This document shows, piece after piece, positions 17,090 through 25,915 of a stretch of DNA of 64,000 bases. Both the position numbers and the translations under genes were made by a program. Each line of letters starts with the position of its first letter. The first letter of the stretch is position 1. The notes beneath the pieces are model-generated. The model was given only the letters and a program-made list of their open reading frames with translations, made no database searches and was not told the origin of the DNA. Source of the DNA: Cetobacterium somerae ATCC BAA-474 (GTDB taxonomy: Bacteria > Fusobacteriota > Fusobacteriia > Fusobacteriales > Fusobacteriaceae); contig NZ_KI518214.1 in NCBI RefSeq assembly GCF_000479045.1, positions 42,919-106,918 on the forward strand. The letters run 5' to 3'.

Positions 17090-18115
17090 GTGAAGATAAA
17101 TAGCACGAAGGTAGCCCAAATAGCTGGAGTTTCAAGAAGCACAGTTTCAAGAGTTATAAATAACTACTCAAATGTTCCTTCAGAAACAAGAGAAAAAATT
17201 TTAAAGATTATAGATGAGTTGGGATATATTCCAAATACAAGTGCTCAGGTTTTAGCTGGAAAAAAGAGCAGAACAATTGGACTTTTTATTTATGGTGATA
17301 ATAATGATAAAAGTAAAATATTAGATAATGGATTATCTTTTGGTTATTACTTAGATTTTATAAATAGAGTTTTAAAAGAGGCATTAAAATTGGATTATCA
17401 ATTACTAGTTGATGTAATAAATGATAATAACTTTTCTAAAGTGGAGTCTTTATATGTAAATAGAGATATTATTGGAGGAATATTTATAGGATTTAAAGAG
17501 GGGGATGAAAATATTCAAAAGATAATAAAACAACACTCACCAATAGTATTAGTTGATTATCTTTCAAATCCAAATTGTGAAAATAAGGAAGTTTATTATA
17601 TAAATACAGAAGATTTTAATGGAGCTAAAGAAGCTACTGAACATCTTATAAATTTAGGTAAAAAAAGAGTGATTCACATTTCAGGAGATAGATGTAAACT
17701 TTCTGGAAAAGAAAGAGAAAAAGGCTACATAGAAGCTATGAAAAAATTTGGAATGACTCCAATGATTTATAACGGTAACTATTCTGATGAAAAAGCTACA
17801 GAGATAATTATGAATCTATTGGAAAAAAATATAGAGTTTGATGGAGTATTTTGTGCCAATGATAATATGAGTTACTGTGTAAATAATGTTTTAAAAGAAA
17901 ATGGAAAAGAGAATATTCCAATTATAGGGTTTGATAATTTAAGAAATACAATTCCTTTAGGACTTATGTCAGTAGCTCCAGATATAAATAATTTAGCTAA
18001 AACAGCAGTGGAACTATTTCAAAATGATAAAGGAGAAAAACAAAAAGTTACTTTTATAAAAACAACTTTGATAAAAGGACTAAAAGAGTATATAAAAGAG
18101 AGCTATTTAGACTAA
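17090..18115 (+). CDS. LacI-family transcriptional regulator
   Basis: A 341-residue repressor with the LacI helix-turn-helix at residues 5-25 (VAQIAGVSRSTVSRVINNY), the hinge at about 45-60 and a periplasmic-binding-type effector domain. It probably controls the alpha-galactosidase and symporter genes behind it, responding to an alpha-galactoside. The start is a GTG seven bases after AAGGAG. An ATG two bases earlier is followed at once by TGA, so it cannot start this protein. The stop is 12 bases from the next gene. Confidence 0.88.
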   Translation: MKINSTKVAQIAGVSRSTVSRVINNYSNVPSETREKILKIIDELGYIPNTSAQVLAGKKSRTIGLFIYGDNNDKSKILDNGLSFGYYLDFINRVLKEALKLDYQLLVDVINDNNFSKVESLYVNRDIIGGIFIGFKEGDENIQKIIKQHSPIVLVDYLSNPNCENKEVYYINTEDFNGAKEATEHLINLGKKRVIHISGDRCKLSGKEREKGYIEAMKKFGMTPMIYNGNYSDEKATEIIMNLLEKNIEFDGVFCANDNMSYCVNNVLKENGKENIPIIGFDNLRNTIPLGLMSVAPDINNLAKTAVELFQNDKGEKQKVTFIKTTLIKGLKEYIKESYLD

Positions 18116-18127
18116 CTAGGAGGAAAG

Positions 18128-20323
18128 ATGATATATATAAACGAGGAGAAAAAGGAGTTTCATTTACAAAGTTTAAATATGAGTTATATATTTAATGTCA
18201 TGAAAAATGGACAGTTAGGTAATTTATACTTTGGTAAAAAAATAAAACATAGAGAAAGTTTTTCTCATTTTTTCAATCAACCAGAAGTAGGTATAGGAAT
18301 AATAGCTCATCATGAAGAGGATCCTGGATTTTCACTAGAGTATTATAAACAAGAGTATCCATCATATGGAACGACAGATTTTAGAAAACCAGCTTTTCAA
18401 ATAGAGAGCAATGATGGTAGTAGAGTAACGGAGTTTGTATATAAAGCTTATAGAATATATAAAGGAAAAGAAAAATTAAAAGGATTACCCTCAACTTATA
18501 TGGAAAGTGAGGAGGAGGGAGAAACTTTAGAGATAGAGTTAGTAGATGCTATTTTAAATTGTAAACTATTTTTAACATATACGATTTATAAAAATAGAGA
18601 TGTGATAACTAGAAATGCAAGATTTGAAAATTGTGGAAAAGAGAGTGTAAATATCCATAGGGCCATGAGTTTTGCACTAGATCTTCCAGATTATAATTAC
18701 GAGATGATACATCTTTCAGGAGCTTGGGCAAGAGAAAGATTTATAAAAAATAGAAAGCTTGAAGTTGGATGTCAGTATATTGACAGTACAAGAGGAGCGA
18801 GCAGCGCTCACCAAAATCCATTTATAATTTTAAAAAGACCTGAAACAACTGAAAATATGGGGGAAAGTATAGGATTTGCTTTAGTTTATTCAGGAAACTT
18901 CTTAGCACATGTAGAAGTTGACCATTTTGATGCAACAAGAGTTACAATGGGGATTAATCCATTTGATTTTAAATGGGAATTGAATGGAGGAGATAGCTTT
19001 CAAACTCCAGAAGCAATAATTGTTTATAGTGATAAAGGTATGAATGATTTAAGCCAAACTTTCCATAAACTTTTCCGTGAGAGAGTTGCAAGAGGGGAGT
19101 GGAGAGATAAAGAAAGACCAATTTTAGTTAATAACTGGGAAGCGACATATTTTGACTTTAATGAGGAAAAAATTGTAGCTATGGCAGGAAAAGCAAAAGA
19201 GTTAGGATTTGAACTTTTTGTTTTAGATGACGGTTGGTTTGGAAAAAGAAATGATGATAAAACATCTTTAGGAGATTGGTTTCCAAATTTAGAAAAACTG
19301 CCAAATGGAGTAAAAGGATTAGGAGAAAAAGTAGTAAAAGAGGGGATTAAATTTGGACTTTGGTTTGAGCCAGAGATGATTAGTAAAAATAGTAGGTTAT
19401 ATGAGGAGCATCCAGATTGGATTTTAGGAGTTAAAAATAGAAGATTATCAATGGGAAGAAATCAATATATATTAGACCTTTCAAAAGAGGAGGTTAGAGA
19501 TTATATAGTAAATATTTTATCTGAAAGATTTTCAGAAGCACCAATAAGTTATGTAAAATGGGATATGAATAGAAATATGACAGAGATAACATATCAAGAT
19601 TTACCGCATAAGTACATACTTGGATTATATGAAATCTTAGAGACATTAACAACTAAGTTTCCACATATACTATTTGAATCATGTGCATCAGGAGGGGGAA
19701 GATTTGATGCAGGAATGTTACACTATATGCCACAAGTTTGGACTAGTGATGATACAGATGCAATAGTAAGACTTAATATTCAACATGGAACATCGTTAGC
19801 TTATCCTTTAATATCAATGGGAGCTCATGTATCAGATATACCAAATCATCAAACAGCGAGAAAGACTAGTTTAAAAACAAGAAATGATGTAGCGACTTTT
19901 GGAAACTTTGGATATGAATTGAATCTTTTAGACTTTGATACTAAAATGGGGGAAGAGGTAAAGCAGTATTTGAATTTTTATAAAAGTAATAGAAAACTTA
20001 TACAATTTGGAGATTTTTATAGATTAGAAAGTCCTTTTGAAGGAAATACAGCAGCTTGGATGGTTGTAAATAAAGAAAAAGATGAGGTTTTAGTTGGACA
20101 TTTTACAATTTTAGCTGAACCAAATCCAGGATATAATAAAAAAGTGATACTAAAAGGTTTAGATTCTGAGAAAAAATATTTAGTAAATGATGCATTTGAA
20201 GCTTATGGAGATGAACTTATGAGTGTTGGAATTGTATTTCCACAACCAGAGAGATATTTTTCAAAAGATTCAGAAACTCAAGATTTTAAAAGCAAAATTT
20301 TTAAATTAAAAGAGATTAAATAA
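18128..20323 (+). CDS. GH36 alpha-galactosidase
   Basis: Hydrolyses terminal alpha-1,6-galactose from melibiose, raffinose and similar sugars. It is 731 residues long, the usual length for tetrameric GH36 enzymes, with an N-terminal beta-sandwich and central barrel. The nucleophile is Asp479 in YVKWDMNR and the acid/base is Asp541 in SDDTD. Other family motifs are DDGWFGKR (near 375) and GLWFEPEM (near 415). No signal peptide, so it is cytosolic and depends on the symporter gene that follows 20 bases later. Confidence 0.94.
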   Translation: MIYINEEKKEFHLQSLNMSYIFNVMKNGQLGNLYFGKKIKHRESFSHFFNQPEVGIGIIAHHEEDPGFSLEYYKQEYPSYGTTDFRKPAFQIESNDGSRVTEFVYKAYRIYKGKEKLKGLPSTYMESEEEGETLEIELVDAILNCKLFLTYTIYKNRDVITRNARFENCGKESVNIHRAMSFALDLPDYNYEMIHLSGAWARERFIKNRKLEVGCQYIDSTRGASSAHQNPFIILKRPETTENMGESIGFALVYSGNFLAHVEVDHFDATRVTMGINPFDFKWELNGGDSFQTPEAIIVYSDKGMNDLSQTFHKLFRERVARGEWRDKERPILVNNWEATYFDFNEEKIVAMAGKAKELGFELFVLDDGWFGKRNDDKTSLGDWFPNLEKLPNGVKGLGEKVVKEGIKFGLWFEPEMISKNSRLYEEHPDWILGVKNRRLSMGRNQYILDLSKEEVRDYIVNILSERFSEAPISYVKWDMNRNMTEITYQDLPHKYILGLYEILETLTTKFPHILFESCASGGGRFDAGMLHYMPQVWTSDDTDAIVRLNIQHGTSLAYPLISMGAHVSDIPNHQTARKTSLKTRNDVATFGNFGYELNLLDFDTKMGEEVKQYLNFYKSNRKLIQFGDFYRLESPFEGNTAAWMVVNKEKDEVLVGHFTILAEPNPGYNKKVILKGLDSEKKYLVNDAFEAYGDELMSVGIVFPQPERYFSKDSETQDFKSKIFKLKEIK

Positions 20324-20343
20324 AAACTCACGGGAGGAGTATA

Positions 20344-21699
20344 ATGGTTAGTTTAAAAACAAAATTATCATACGGTTTAGGTGCTTTAGGAAAAGATTAT
20401 GCTTGTGCAATAGTTTATATATTTTTAATGTATTACTTTACAGATGTTTTAGGTTTAGCGCCGGCATTTGTAGGAACACTATTTTTAGTAGCTAGAATGT
20501 GGGATGCAATAAATGACCCAGCTATGGGGATGATTGTAGATAATACTAGAAGTAAGTGGGGGAAATTTAGACCTTGGATTTTAATTGGAACTCTTTTAAA
20601 TGCTATTACAGTAGTTGGAATGTTTACTAAACCAGAGGCATTTAGTGGAAAAAGTTTATATATTTATATATCTATTATGTATATTTTGTGGGGGATGACT
20701 TATACAGTTATGGATATACCATTTTGGTCTATGATACCAGCTCTTTCTGATGATAAAAAAGAAAGAGAGGAGATAGCAGTAGTACCTAGAATATTTGCAA
20801 GTTTAGCTTGGTTATCACTTGGAAGTTTAGGTTTACCACTAATAGCATTTTTAGGAAAAGGAAATGAGGGAAGGGGATTCTCATTACTATCACTTGGAAT
20901 TGCAGGAGTATTTATTTTAACAACTTTACTAATGGTAACAAATGTAAAAGAGCAAATAAAAACTAAGAAAAATAGTGAAAAGATAAATTTAAAAGAAGCT
21001 TTTAGATTAATTTTGAAAAATGATCAACTAGTAGCATTAATAGGAACAGTTTTAATGTATAACTTAATGGCTCAAATTTCAGGTGGGGTAGCAATATATT
21101 ATTTCAAATATGTAATTGGTGTAGAGACACTATTTTCAGTATTCACTGGATTTTCTGGATTAGCTGAGATAGGATCTTTAATGATGTTTCCAATCTTATC
21201 AAGAAAGTTAGGAAGAAAAAAGGTGTTTTTCTTAGCGTGTGCACTTCCTGTAGTTGGATTTTTAATGCTATTCCTTTTTGGAAACATAGCACCAACAAAT
21301 GGAACTTTAATAGCTTTAGCTGGAATAGTAGCAAAGTTAGGTGGGGGATTAACTTTAGGAATTTCAACAGTTATGTTGGCAGATGTTGTTGATTATGGTG
21401 AGTTTAAATTTGGAAGTAGAAATGAAAGTGTAATTTTCTCAGTTCAAACACTACTTGTAAAATCTGCATCAGCTGTAAGTGGATGGTTAATTGGAATGGG
21501 ATTATCACTAGTTGGATATGTTCCAAATGTAGCTCAAAGTGGATCAGCTATAATGGGAATAAAATATTTAATGATAGTCTTCCCAATTTTACTTTCAATA
21601 TTTGGGTATGTAATCTATAAAAAATATTATAGATTAAATGGTGAATATTATGATGAAATAGTTGAAGCTATAAAGGTTAAAAGAGAAGTGGAAGCATAA
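20344..21699 (+). CDS. MelB-like GPH-family sugar:cation symporter
   Basis: A 451-residue 12-helix transporter of the glycoside-pentoside-hexuronide family. The opening SYGLGALGKDYACAIVYIFLMYYFTDVLGL and MWDAINDPAMGMIVDNTRSKWGKFRPW (near 60-85, which holds the cation-site Asp residues) are family hallmarks. Last gene of the alpha-galactoside operon; it most likely brings melibiose or raffinose-type sugars in with Na+ or H+ for the cytosolic alpha-galactosidase. Ribosome binding site GGGAGG. Confidence 0.88.
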   Translation: MVSLKTKLSYGLGALGKDYACAIVYIFLMYYFTDVLGLAPAFVGTLFLVARMWDAINDPAMGMIVDNTRSKWGKFRPWILIGTLLNAITVVGMFTKPEAFSGKSLYIYISIMYILWGMTYTVMDIPFWSMIPALSDDKKEREEIAVVPRIFASLAWLSLGSLGLPLIAFLGKGNEGRGFSLLSLGIAGVFILTTLLMVTNVKEQIKTKKNSEKINLKEAFRLILKNDQLVALIGTVLMYNLMAQISGGVAIYYFKYVIGVETLFSVFTGFSGLAEIGSLMMFPILSRKLGRKKVFFLACALPVVGFLMLFLFGNIAPTNGTLIALAGIVAKLGGGLTLGISTVMLADVVDYGEFKFGSRNESVIFSVQTLLVKSASAVSGWLIGMGLSLVGYVPNVAQSGSAIMGIKYLMIVFPILLSIFGYVIYKKYYRLNGEYYDEIVEAIKVKREVEA

Positions 21700-21703
21700 A
21701 TAA

Positions 21704-21741
21704 AAAATGGTGTAGCTAAAATAGTTACACCATTTTTTTAT
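21704..21741 (+). terminator. Terminator of the alpha-galactoside operon
   Basis: AATGGTGTA and ACACCATT pair through an imperfect 12-bp stem (about 21706-21734), followed by TTTTTTT. Confidence 0.8.
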
Positions 21742-21758
21742 TGGACTATTTTAATAAT

Positions 21759-22520
21759 CTATCCTATAAAGATAGATGTGTTTAGATTTTCTAAAAGGTT
21801 TAGTCCAGTTCTATTAGTTATTTTTTCAAAGAAAAAAGAACGACTTAGATTTCCCATAATAACTAAATTAGACTTCCCTAAAGCAAAATAAAAATCCTTT
21901 AATGTATCATCTTTAGAGTTAAAGTTTATAACATCTGCAGAGAGACCTTTATTTTTTAGAAGATCAACTAGATAGTGTTTTTCATAATTACAATTCCATG
22001 TAAGTATTGGAATACTATCTGTGTCAAGGTTAGGGAAAAGAGTTAAAAAATTATAAACACTTTTATTAATTTTAACTCCATCATTGGAAACAATTGAGAT
22101 GTTTTCAAAAGTTAATGGCTTATTTCTTAAAATAATAATAGGTCTGTAAGCAATTTTTAATAACTCTAAAAATAGATCGTTTAAGTATACACTTTGCTCT
22201 AGCATAAGTAAGTCAGCAGTTTTTAGAAGAGTTTTAACTTCATCTACTCCAACTTCAGATTGAACTATAAGCTCAGTTTCAATTTTGTATTTTTTTAAGG
22301 CTGTGTTTACTTGAGCAACAAAATCATCTTCCATTTCGTTTAAAATTTCAGCAGCACCACCTGAGTTTAAAACAGTTTCACTAATTGGAATTTTGTAGGC
22401 AATGTCTCGAATATACATTGGAACAATGTCAAAACCAAAATGAGTTTTTAAATGAAGATAGCTTTTAAAAATAAGATCTAGGTCATTGCCATTTTTTAAT
22501 AGAATAACAACTTTTTTCAT
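21759..22520 (-). CDS. Two-domain universal-stress-like protein
   Basis: A 253-residue cytosolic protein. The start MKKVVILLKNGND and the pattern of alternating beta strands and helices fit two UspA-like alpha/beta domains. The second ends NLVIMGNLSRSFFFEKITNRTG, like the G-x-x-G-S region of UspA but without the full ATP-binding glycine motif. A stress or signalling role is inferred from fold only. Ribosome binding site GGGAGG; monocistronic. Confidence 0.5.
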   Translation of the reverse strand: MKKVVILLKNGNDLDLIFKSYLHLKTHFGFDIVPMYIRDIAYKIPISETVLNSGGAAEILNEMEDDFVAQVNTALKKYKIETELIVQSEVGVDEVKTLLKTADLLMLEQSVYLNDLFLELLKIAYRPIIILRNKPLTFENISIVSNDGVKINKSVYNFLTLFPNLDTDSIPILTWNCNYEKHYLVDLLKNKGLSADVINFNSKDDTLKDFYFALGKSNLVIMGNLSRSFFFEKITNRTGLNLLENLNTSIFIG

Positions 22521-22611
22521 AATTGAAAATCCTCCCGATAAAGATATTTACATCTGTATGTTCTGAAAAAAAATGAAAATCCTTTAAAACTTTAATAAAA
22601 TAAAAGGAATG

Positions 22612-22640
22612 TTGTTTATTTTTTGTAAAATGATTATAAT
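22612..22640 (+). promoter_or_regulatory. Near-consensus promoter of the zinc-ribbon gene
   Basis: TTGTTT (22612-22617), 17-base spacer, TATAAT (22635-22640). Predicted transcription start near 22647, giving a leader of only about 13 bases before the ATG. Confidence 0.75.
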
Positions 22641-22659
22641 AATTATGAGGTGATAAAAA

Positions 22660-22892
22660 TGTTAAATTTCTTTAGTTTTAAAAGGATTCAAGAGATTTTT
22701 AAAAATATAGCTAGAAATATAGAGTTGATTTTTGAACAGAGAGAGGGACGCAATGAGTTTTGTAAAATATGTGGAAAGCGAGTTCCAAATAGTGATTTTT
22801 CAGAGCAGTTTGAAGATGAAGGTGAATTAAGTAGTAGATGTTTATATTGTAATAAAAAATTTATAAAAGCTAGAGAGAGGGTTATGAAATAA
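22660..22892 (+). CDS. Small zinc-ribbon protein
   Basis: A 77-residue protein with two Cys pairs, CKICGK and CLYCNK, about 30 residues apart, which should bind one zinc ion. The N-terminal ~30 residues are basic and amphipathic. No signal peptide. Function unknown; it may bind nucleic acid or protein. The start chosen is the ATG six bases after GAGGTG; a GTG within that site is also in frame. It has its own promoter and a terminator that overlaps its stop codon. Confidence 0.6.
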
Positions 22893-22907
22893 TCCTCTCT
22901 CTTTTTA
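22872..22907 (+). terminator. Terminator overlapping the zinc-ribbon stop codon
   Basis: AGAGAGAGG-GTTAT pairs with ATAAT-CCTCTCTCT (22872-22902), 14 bp with one G-U pair and a three-base loop, then TTTTT. The coding sequence ends inside the hairpin. Confidence 0.8.
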
Positions 22908-22922
22908 ATTTAGTAGTATTTT

Positions 22923-23504
22923 TTAAATCTCTTTAAATGGATTTGGGTTATGTACGCATATAATTTTAGTTATGCAGTTTGTTTCATTTTTCCAGTTATG
23001 TGGTTTAGTAGAGTTAAATGTAGTACTATCTCCAGGATAAAGTGTAAACTCTTCATCTTCAATATTTAAAGTTAAAACCCCCTCTAAAACAAAGATGAAC
23101 TCTTCACCTTCATGTGAATATAGTTGTAAATTATATGAACCATTATCTGTAAATGGCATAATATCAATTAATCTAGGATATAGATTATAAGATTTTGTGT
23201 CTGAACTTAAATTATGTTGAATAATTTTATCAGTAATAGCTATAGCATCTCTATTATAACTTCTTACTATTTGATTGCCTTCTACTCTCTTTTTATTAAA
23301 GTCAAAGAAAAATTCTAATTCAACGTCTAAAGAGTGAGCAATAATCTCTAAAGAATCAATAGCAATACTAGTCATTCCTCTTTCTAATTGTGATAAAAAT
23401 CCAACAGATAGATTACTGGCACTACTCAAATCTTTTAAAGTCATCTCTTTTTTTTTACGAAGTTCTTTTATTAAAGAACCAATGTTAGTAGAATACTTAC
23501 TCAT
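22923..23504 (-). CDS. XRE-family regulator with C-terminal cupin domain
   Basis: A 193-residue protein with an XRE helix-turn-helix at about residues 8-62 (MTLKDLSSASNLSVGFLSQLERG) and a cupin_2 sensor domain over the last ~80 residues (HEGEEFIFVLEGVLTLNI). The family usually responds to a small metabolite and controls amino-acid or sugar catabolic operons. It is divergent from the hydroxyproline operon across a 274-base region with two palindromes, so it is the likely local regulator of hydroxyproline use. Confidence 0.85.
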   Translation of the reverse strand: MSKYSTNIGSLIKELRKKKEMTLKDLSSASNLSVGFLSQLERGMTSIAIDSLEIIAHSLDVELEFFFDFNKKRVEGNQIVRSYNRDAIAITDKIIQHNLSSDTKSYNLYPRLIDIMPFTDNGSYNLQLYSHEGEEFIFVLEGVLTLNIEDEEFTLYPGDSTTFNSTKPHNWKNETNCITKIICVHNPNPFKEI

Positions 23505-23596
23505 TAAAACCCCCTTTTATTATAAAATATCATATAGTTTAAATTATCATAAAAACCGATAAAATTCTAGAATTTTTTTTAAACAGAATATGAAAT

Positions 23597-23631
23597 TTCA
23601 TATATATGAACATGAAAGGCTTTATAAGCCT
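23597..23631. promoter_or_regulatory. Two palindromes between the regulator and the hydroxyproline operon
   Basis: TTCATATATATGAA (23597-23610) is a perfect 14-bp palindrome; AAGGCTT-TAT-AAGCCTT (23615-23631) is a perfect inverted repeat four bases further on. Both lie between the divergent genes and upstream of the operon promoter. They are candidate binding sites for the XRE-cupin regulator. Confidence 0.45.
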
Positions 23632-23701
23632 TGAATTTGTGTTCAAAACAGGTTTTTAATTTTTAGAAGTATATAAAAATTCATAAAAATGAAAAAATTA
23701 G

Positions 23702-23730
23702 TTGAAAAAAATAAAATTAAGGATTATAAT
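23702..23730 (+). promoter_or_regulatory. Promoter of the hydroxyproline operon
   Basis: TTGAAA (23702-23707), 17-base spacer, TATAAT (23725-23730). The transcription start would be near 23737, about 42 bases before the first gene. Confidence 0.75.
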
Positions 23731-23778
23731 AGGCACAATATGAATAATACGTTCAAAAAATAAAAGGGAGGTATTAAA

Positions 23779-24984
23779 ATGGAAATGACAGAACAAAAGT
23801 TAACAGATGAAAATGTATTGAAGGAAGTACCTGAAAAAGAGAGCGTTGAAAGAGAAGTCGCCTCAGTTTCAAAAGAAACTTTTGTAGTTTTAACAGTATT
23901 TGTAACTCTTTTTATTTATCTAGGCAGTGTTATGGGAATTGATAAGGTTTTCAGTGTTATGATGAAAACAGGGCATGATGTTTTGATGAATACATCATTT
24001 TATATTATGGCTGTAGCTATTTTAGCAGGAGCAGTAGCTTCAATAATGTCAGAGTTTGGAATTGTCGCTTTAATTAATAAAATAATATCACCACTTATGA
24101 GGCCACTTTTTGGATTACCAGGAGCAGCAGCTTTAGGAGCTGTAACAACATATATATCAGACAATCCAGCTATTTTAGGACTTGCAGAAGATAGAGGATT
24201 TAGTAAATATTTTACAAAAGCTGAAAAAGTTACTTATACAAACTTAGGAACAACTTTTGGAATGGGACTTATTGTAACGGCTTATATGTTAAGTTTAGGA
24301 AGTGAGTATATAAAAGCTGTATTAATAGGAAATATAGGAGCTGTTATTGGAGGAATATTTTCAGTTAGAATGGTTCTTAGATATGCTAAAAAATATTACA
24401 ATGAATCAAGCAGTGAAAAAATAGATACTAAGGAGGAGGGAGACCTTAGAAAGATTAGAGCTGGAAGTGCTTTTGAGAGACTTTTAGCATCTATGATGGA
24501 TGGAGCTAAATCAGGAGTGACGCTAGGACTTGCATGTGCTTCAGGAACAGTTTTAATTTGTACATTTGTTATGATTTTAACATTTGGACCTCAAGGAGAA
24601 AATGGAACATATGTGGGAGCAGCTTATGAGGGAGTTCAATTATTACCAAGATTAGGATCATACTTTACACCTGTAGCAAAAATGTTATGGGGATTTGGAG
24701 AACCAGAGTTATTGGCTTATCCATTTACAGCATTGGGAGCTGTGGGAAGTGCTATGGGATTAACTAAAGGATTTATAGATAAAGGTTTAGCTAATGCAAA
24801 TACAATTGCAGTATTTACAGGAATGGGAATTTGTTGGAGTGGATTTTTAAGTACACATGTGGGAATGCTAGATACATTAAAGCATAATCATTTTATAAAA
24901 ATATGTATTTTATGGCAACTTTTAGGAGGACTTATAGCAGGAGTTGCAGCAAACTATCTATTTAAACTACTATTAATATTTTAA
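23779..24984 (+). CDS. CD0519/CD1768-type membrane protein, candidate hydroxyproline transporter
   Basis: A 401-residue polytopic protein with about ten helices and nucleoside-recognition (Gate) like repeats; SDNPAILGLAEDRGF and FGEPELLAYPFTALGAVGSAMG are its most conserved-looking stretches. The first 35 residues are charged and cytosolic. It resembles the membrane protein family named after Clostridioides difficile CD0519/CD1768. It heads the operon for hydroxyproline dehydration, so uptake of hydroxyproline or a related imino acid is the best inference. Transport has not been shown to my knowledge. Confidence 0.6.
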   Translation: MEMTEQKLTDENVLKEVPEKESVEREVASVSKETFVVLTVFVTLFIYLGSVMGIDKVFSVMMKTGHDVLMNTSFYIMAVAILAGAVASIMSEFGIVALINKIISPLMRPLFGLPGAAALGAVTTYISDNPAILGLAEDRGFSKYFTKAEKVTYTNLGTTFGMGLIVTAYMLSLGSEYIKAVLIGNIGAVIGGIFSVRMVLRYAKKYYNESSSEKIDTKEEGDLRKIRAGSAFERLLASMMDGAKSGVTLGLACASGTVLICTFVMILTFGPQGENGTYVGAAYEGVQLLPRLGSYFTPVAKMLWGFGEPELLAYPFTALGAVGSAMGLTKGFIDKGLANANTIAVFTGMGICWSGFLSTHVGMLDTLKHNHFIKICILWQLLGGLIAGVAANYLFKLLLIF

Positions 24985-24998
24985 AGGAAGTGAAGAAG

Positions 24999-25910
24999 AT
25001 GGCAATACCCTATGTAATAAATATACAGAAATACTCTCTTCATGATGGGGATGGAATAAGAACTACAATATTTTTTAAAGGGTGTCTATTAAACTGTTGG
25101 TGGTGTCATAACCCAGAGAGTCAAAGATATACACCAGAGTTACTTTTTAATTATGAAAGATGTAAAGGTTGCAAAGAGTGTGAAAAAATTTGTCCAGAGC
25201 ATGTTATAAAAGTTGAAGAGAATATAGCTAAAACAGAAAGAGAAAATTGTATATTGTGTGAAACATGTTTAGATTATTGTATTAATGAAGCTAGAGAGAT
25301 TGTGGGAAAACAATATCCAATAGAGGAGCTTTTAAAAGAGATTGATAAAGATAAAATGTTTTATGAGGAATCAGGAGGGGGAGTCACTCTTTCAGGTGGA
25401 GAGATAATGACACAAGATATAGGTTATTTAGTTGAGTTATTAAAAAAGATAAAAAAAAGAGGTTATCATATTACAATTGATACATGTGGTTATGCTCCAC
25501 AAAAAAATTATGAAGCTTTAATAGATTATGTGGATACATTCTTATACGATATAAAAACAATGGACAATGAGGTTCATAAAAAATATATGGGAAAAGGAAA
25601 TGAGTTAATACTTTCAAATTTAAAATATTTAAGTGAGTGCGGAAAAAACATATATATAAGAATACCTTTAATTGGTGGAGTGAATAGTAGCCAGGAAAGT
25701 ATTAAAGATATTGTAAAGTTTTTAAAAGAGAATGTTCAGGTAAAAAAAATAAATTTACTTCCTTATCATAAAGCAGGAACAAATAAATATGAAAAATTAG
25801 ATTTAAGTTATTTAGGAGAAGATTTTGTTACACCTTCACAGGAAGAGCTAGAAAAGTATTTAGATATCTTTAGAAAAAATGGATTTTCAGATGTTAAAAT
25901 AGGAGGGTAG
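24999..25910 (+). CDS. Glycyl-radical-enzyme activating enzyme (HypE-like)
   Basis: A 303-residue radical-SAM activase that places the glycyl radical on the following enzyme. The radical-SAM cluster is Cys29-x3-Cys33-x2-Cys36 (GCLLNCWWC). An insert with two ferredoxin-type cysteine sets follows (CKGCKECEKIC and CILCETCLDYC), typical of activases of the glycerol/choline/hydroxyproline branch. GGGVTLSGGE is also conserved. Start ATG 24999 lies eight bases after AAAGGAAG; an in-frame GTG at 24990 is possible. Six bases separate it from the enzyme gene. Confidence 0.9.
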   Translation: MAIPYVINIQKYSLHDGDGIRTTIFFKGCLLNCWWCHNPESQRYTPELLFNYERCKGCKECEKICPEHVIKVEENIAKTERENCILCETCLDYCINEAREIVGKQYPIEELLKEIDKDKMFYEESGGGVTLSGGEIMTQDIGYLVELLKKIKKRGYHITIDTCGYAPQKNYEALIDYVDTFLYDIKTMDNEVHKKYMGKGNELILSNLKYLSECGKNIYIRIPLIGGVNSSQESIKDIVKFLKENVQVKKINLLPYHKAGTNKYEKLDLSYLGEDFVTPSQEELEKYLDIFRKNGFSDVKIGG

Positions 25911-25915
25911 ATAAA

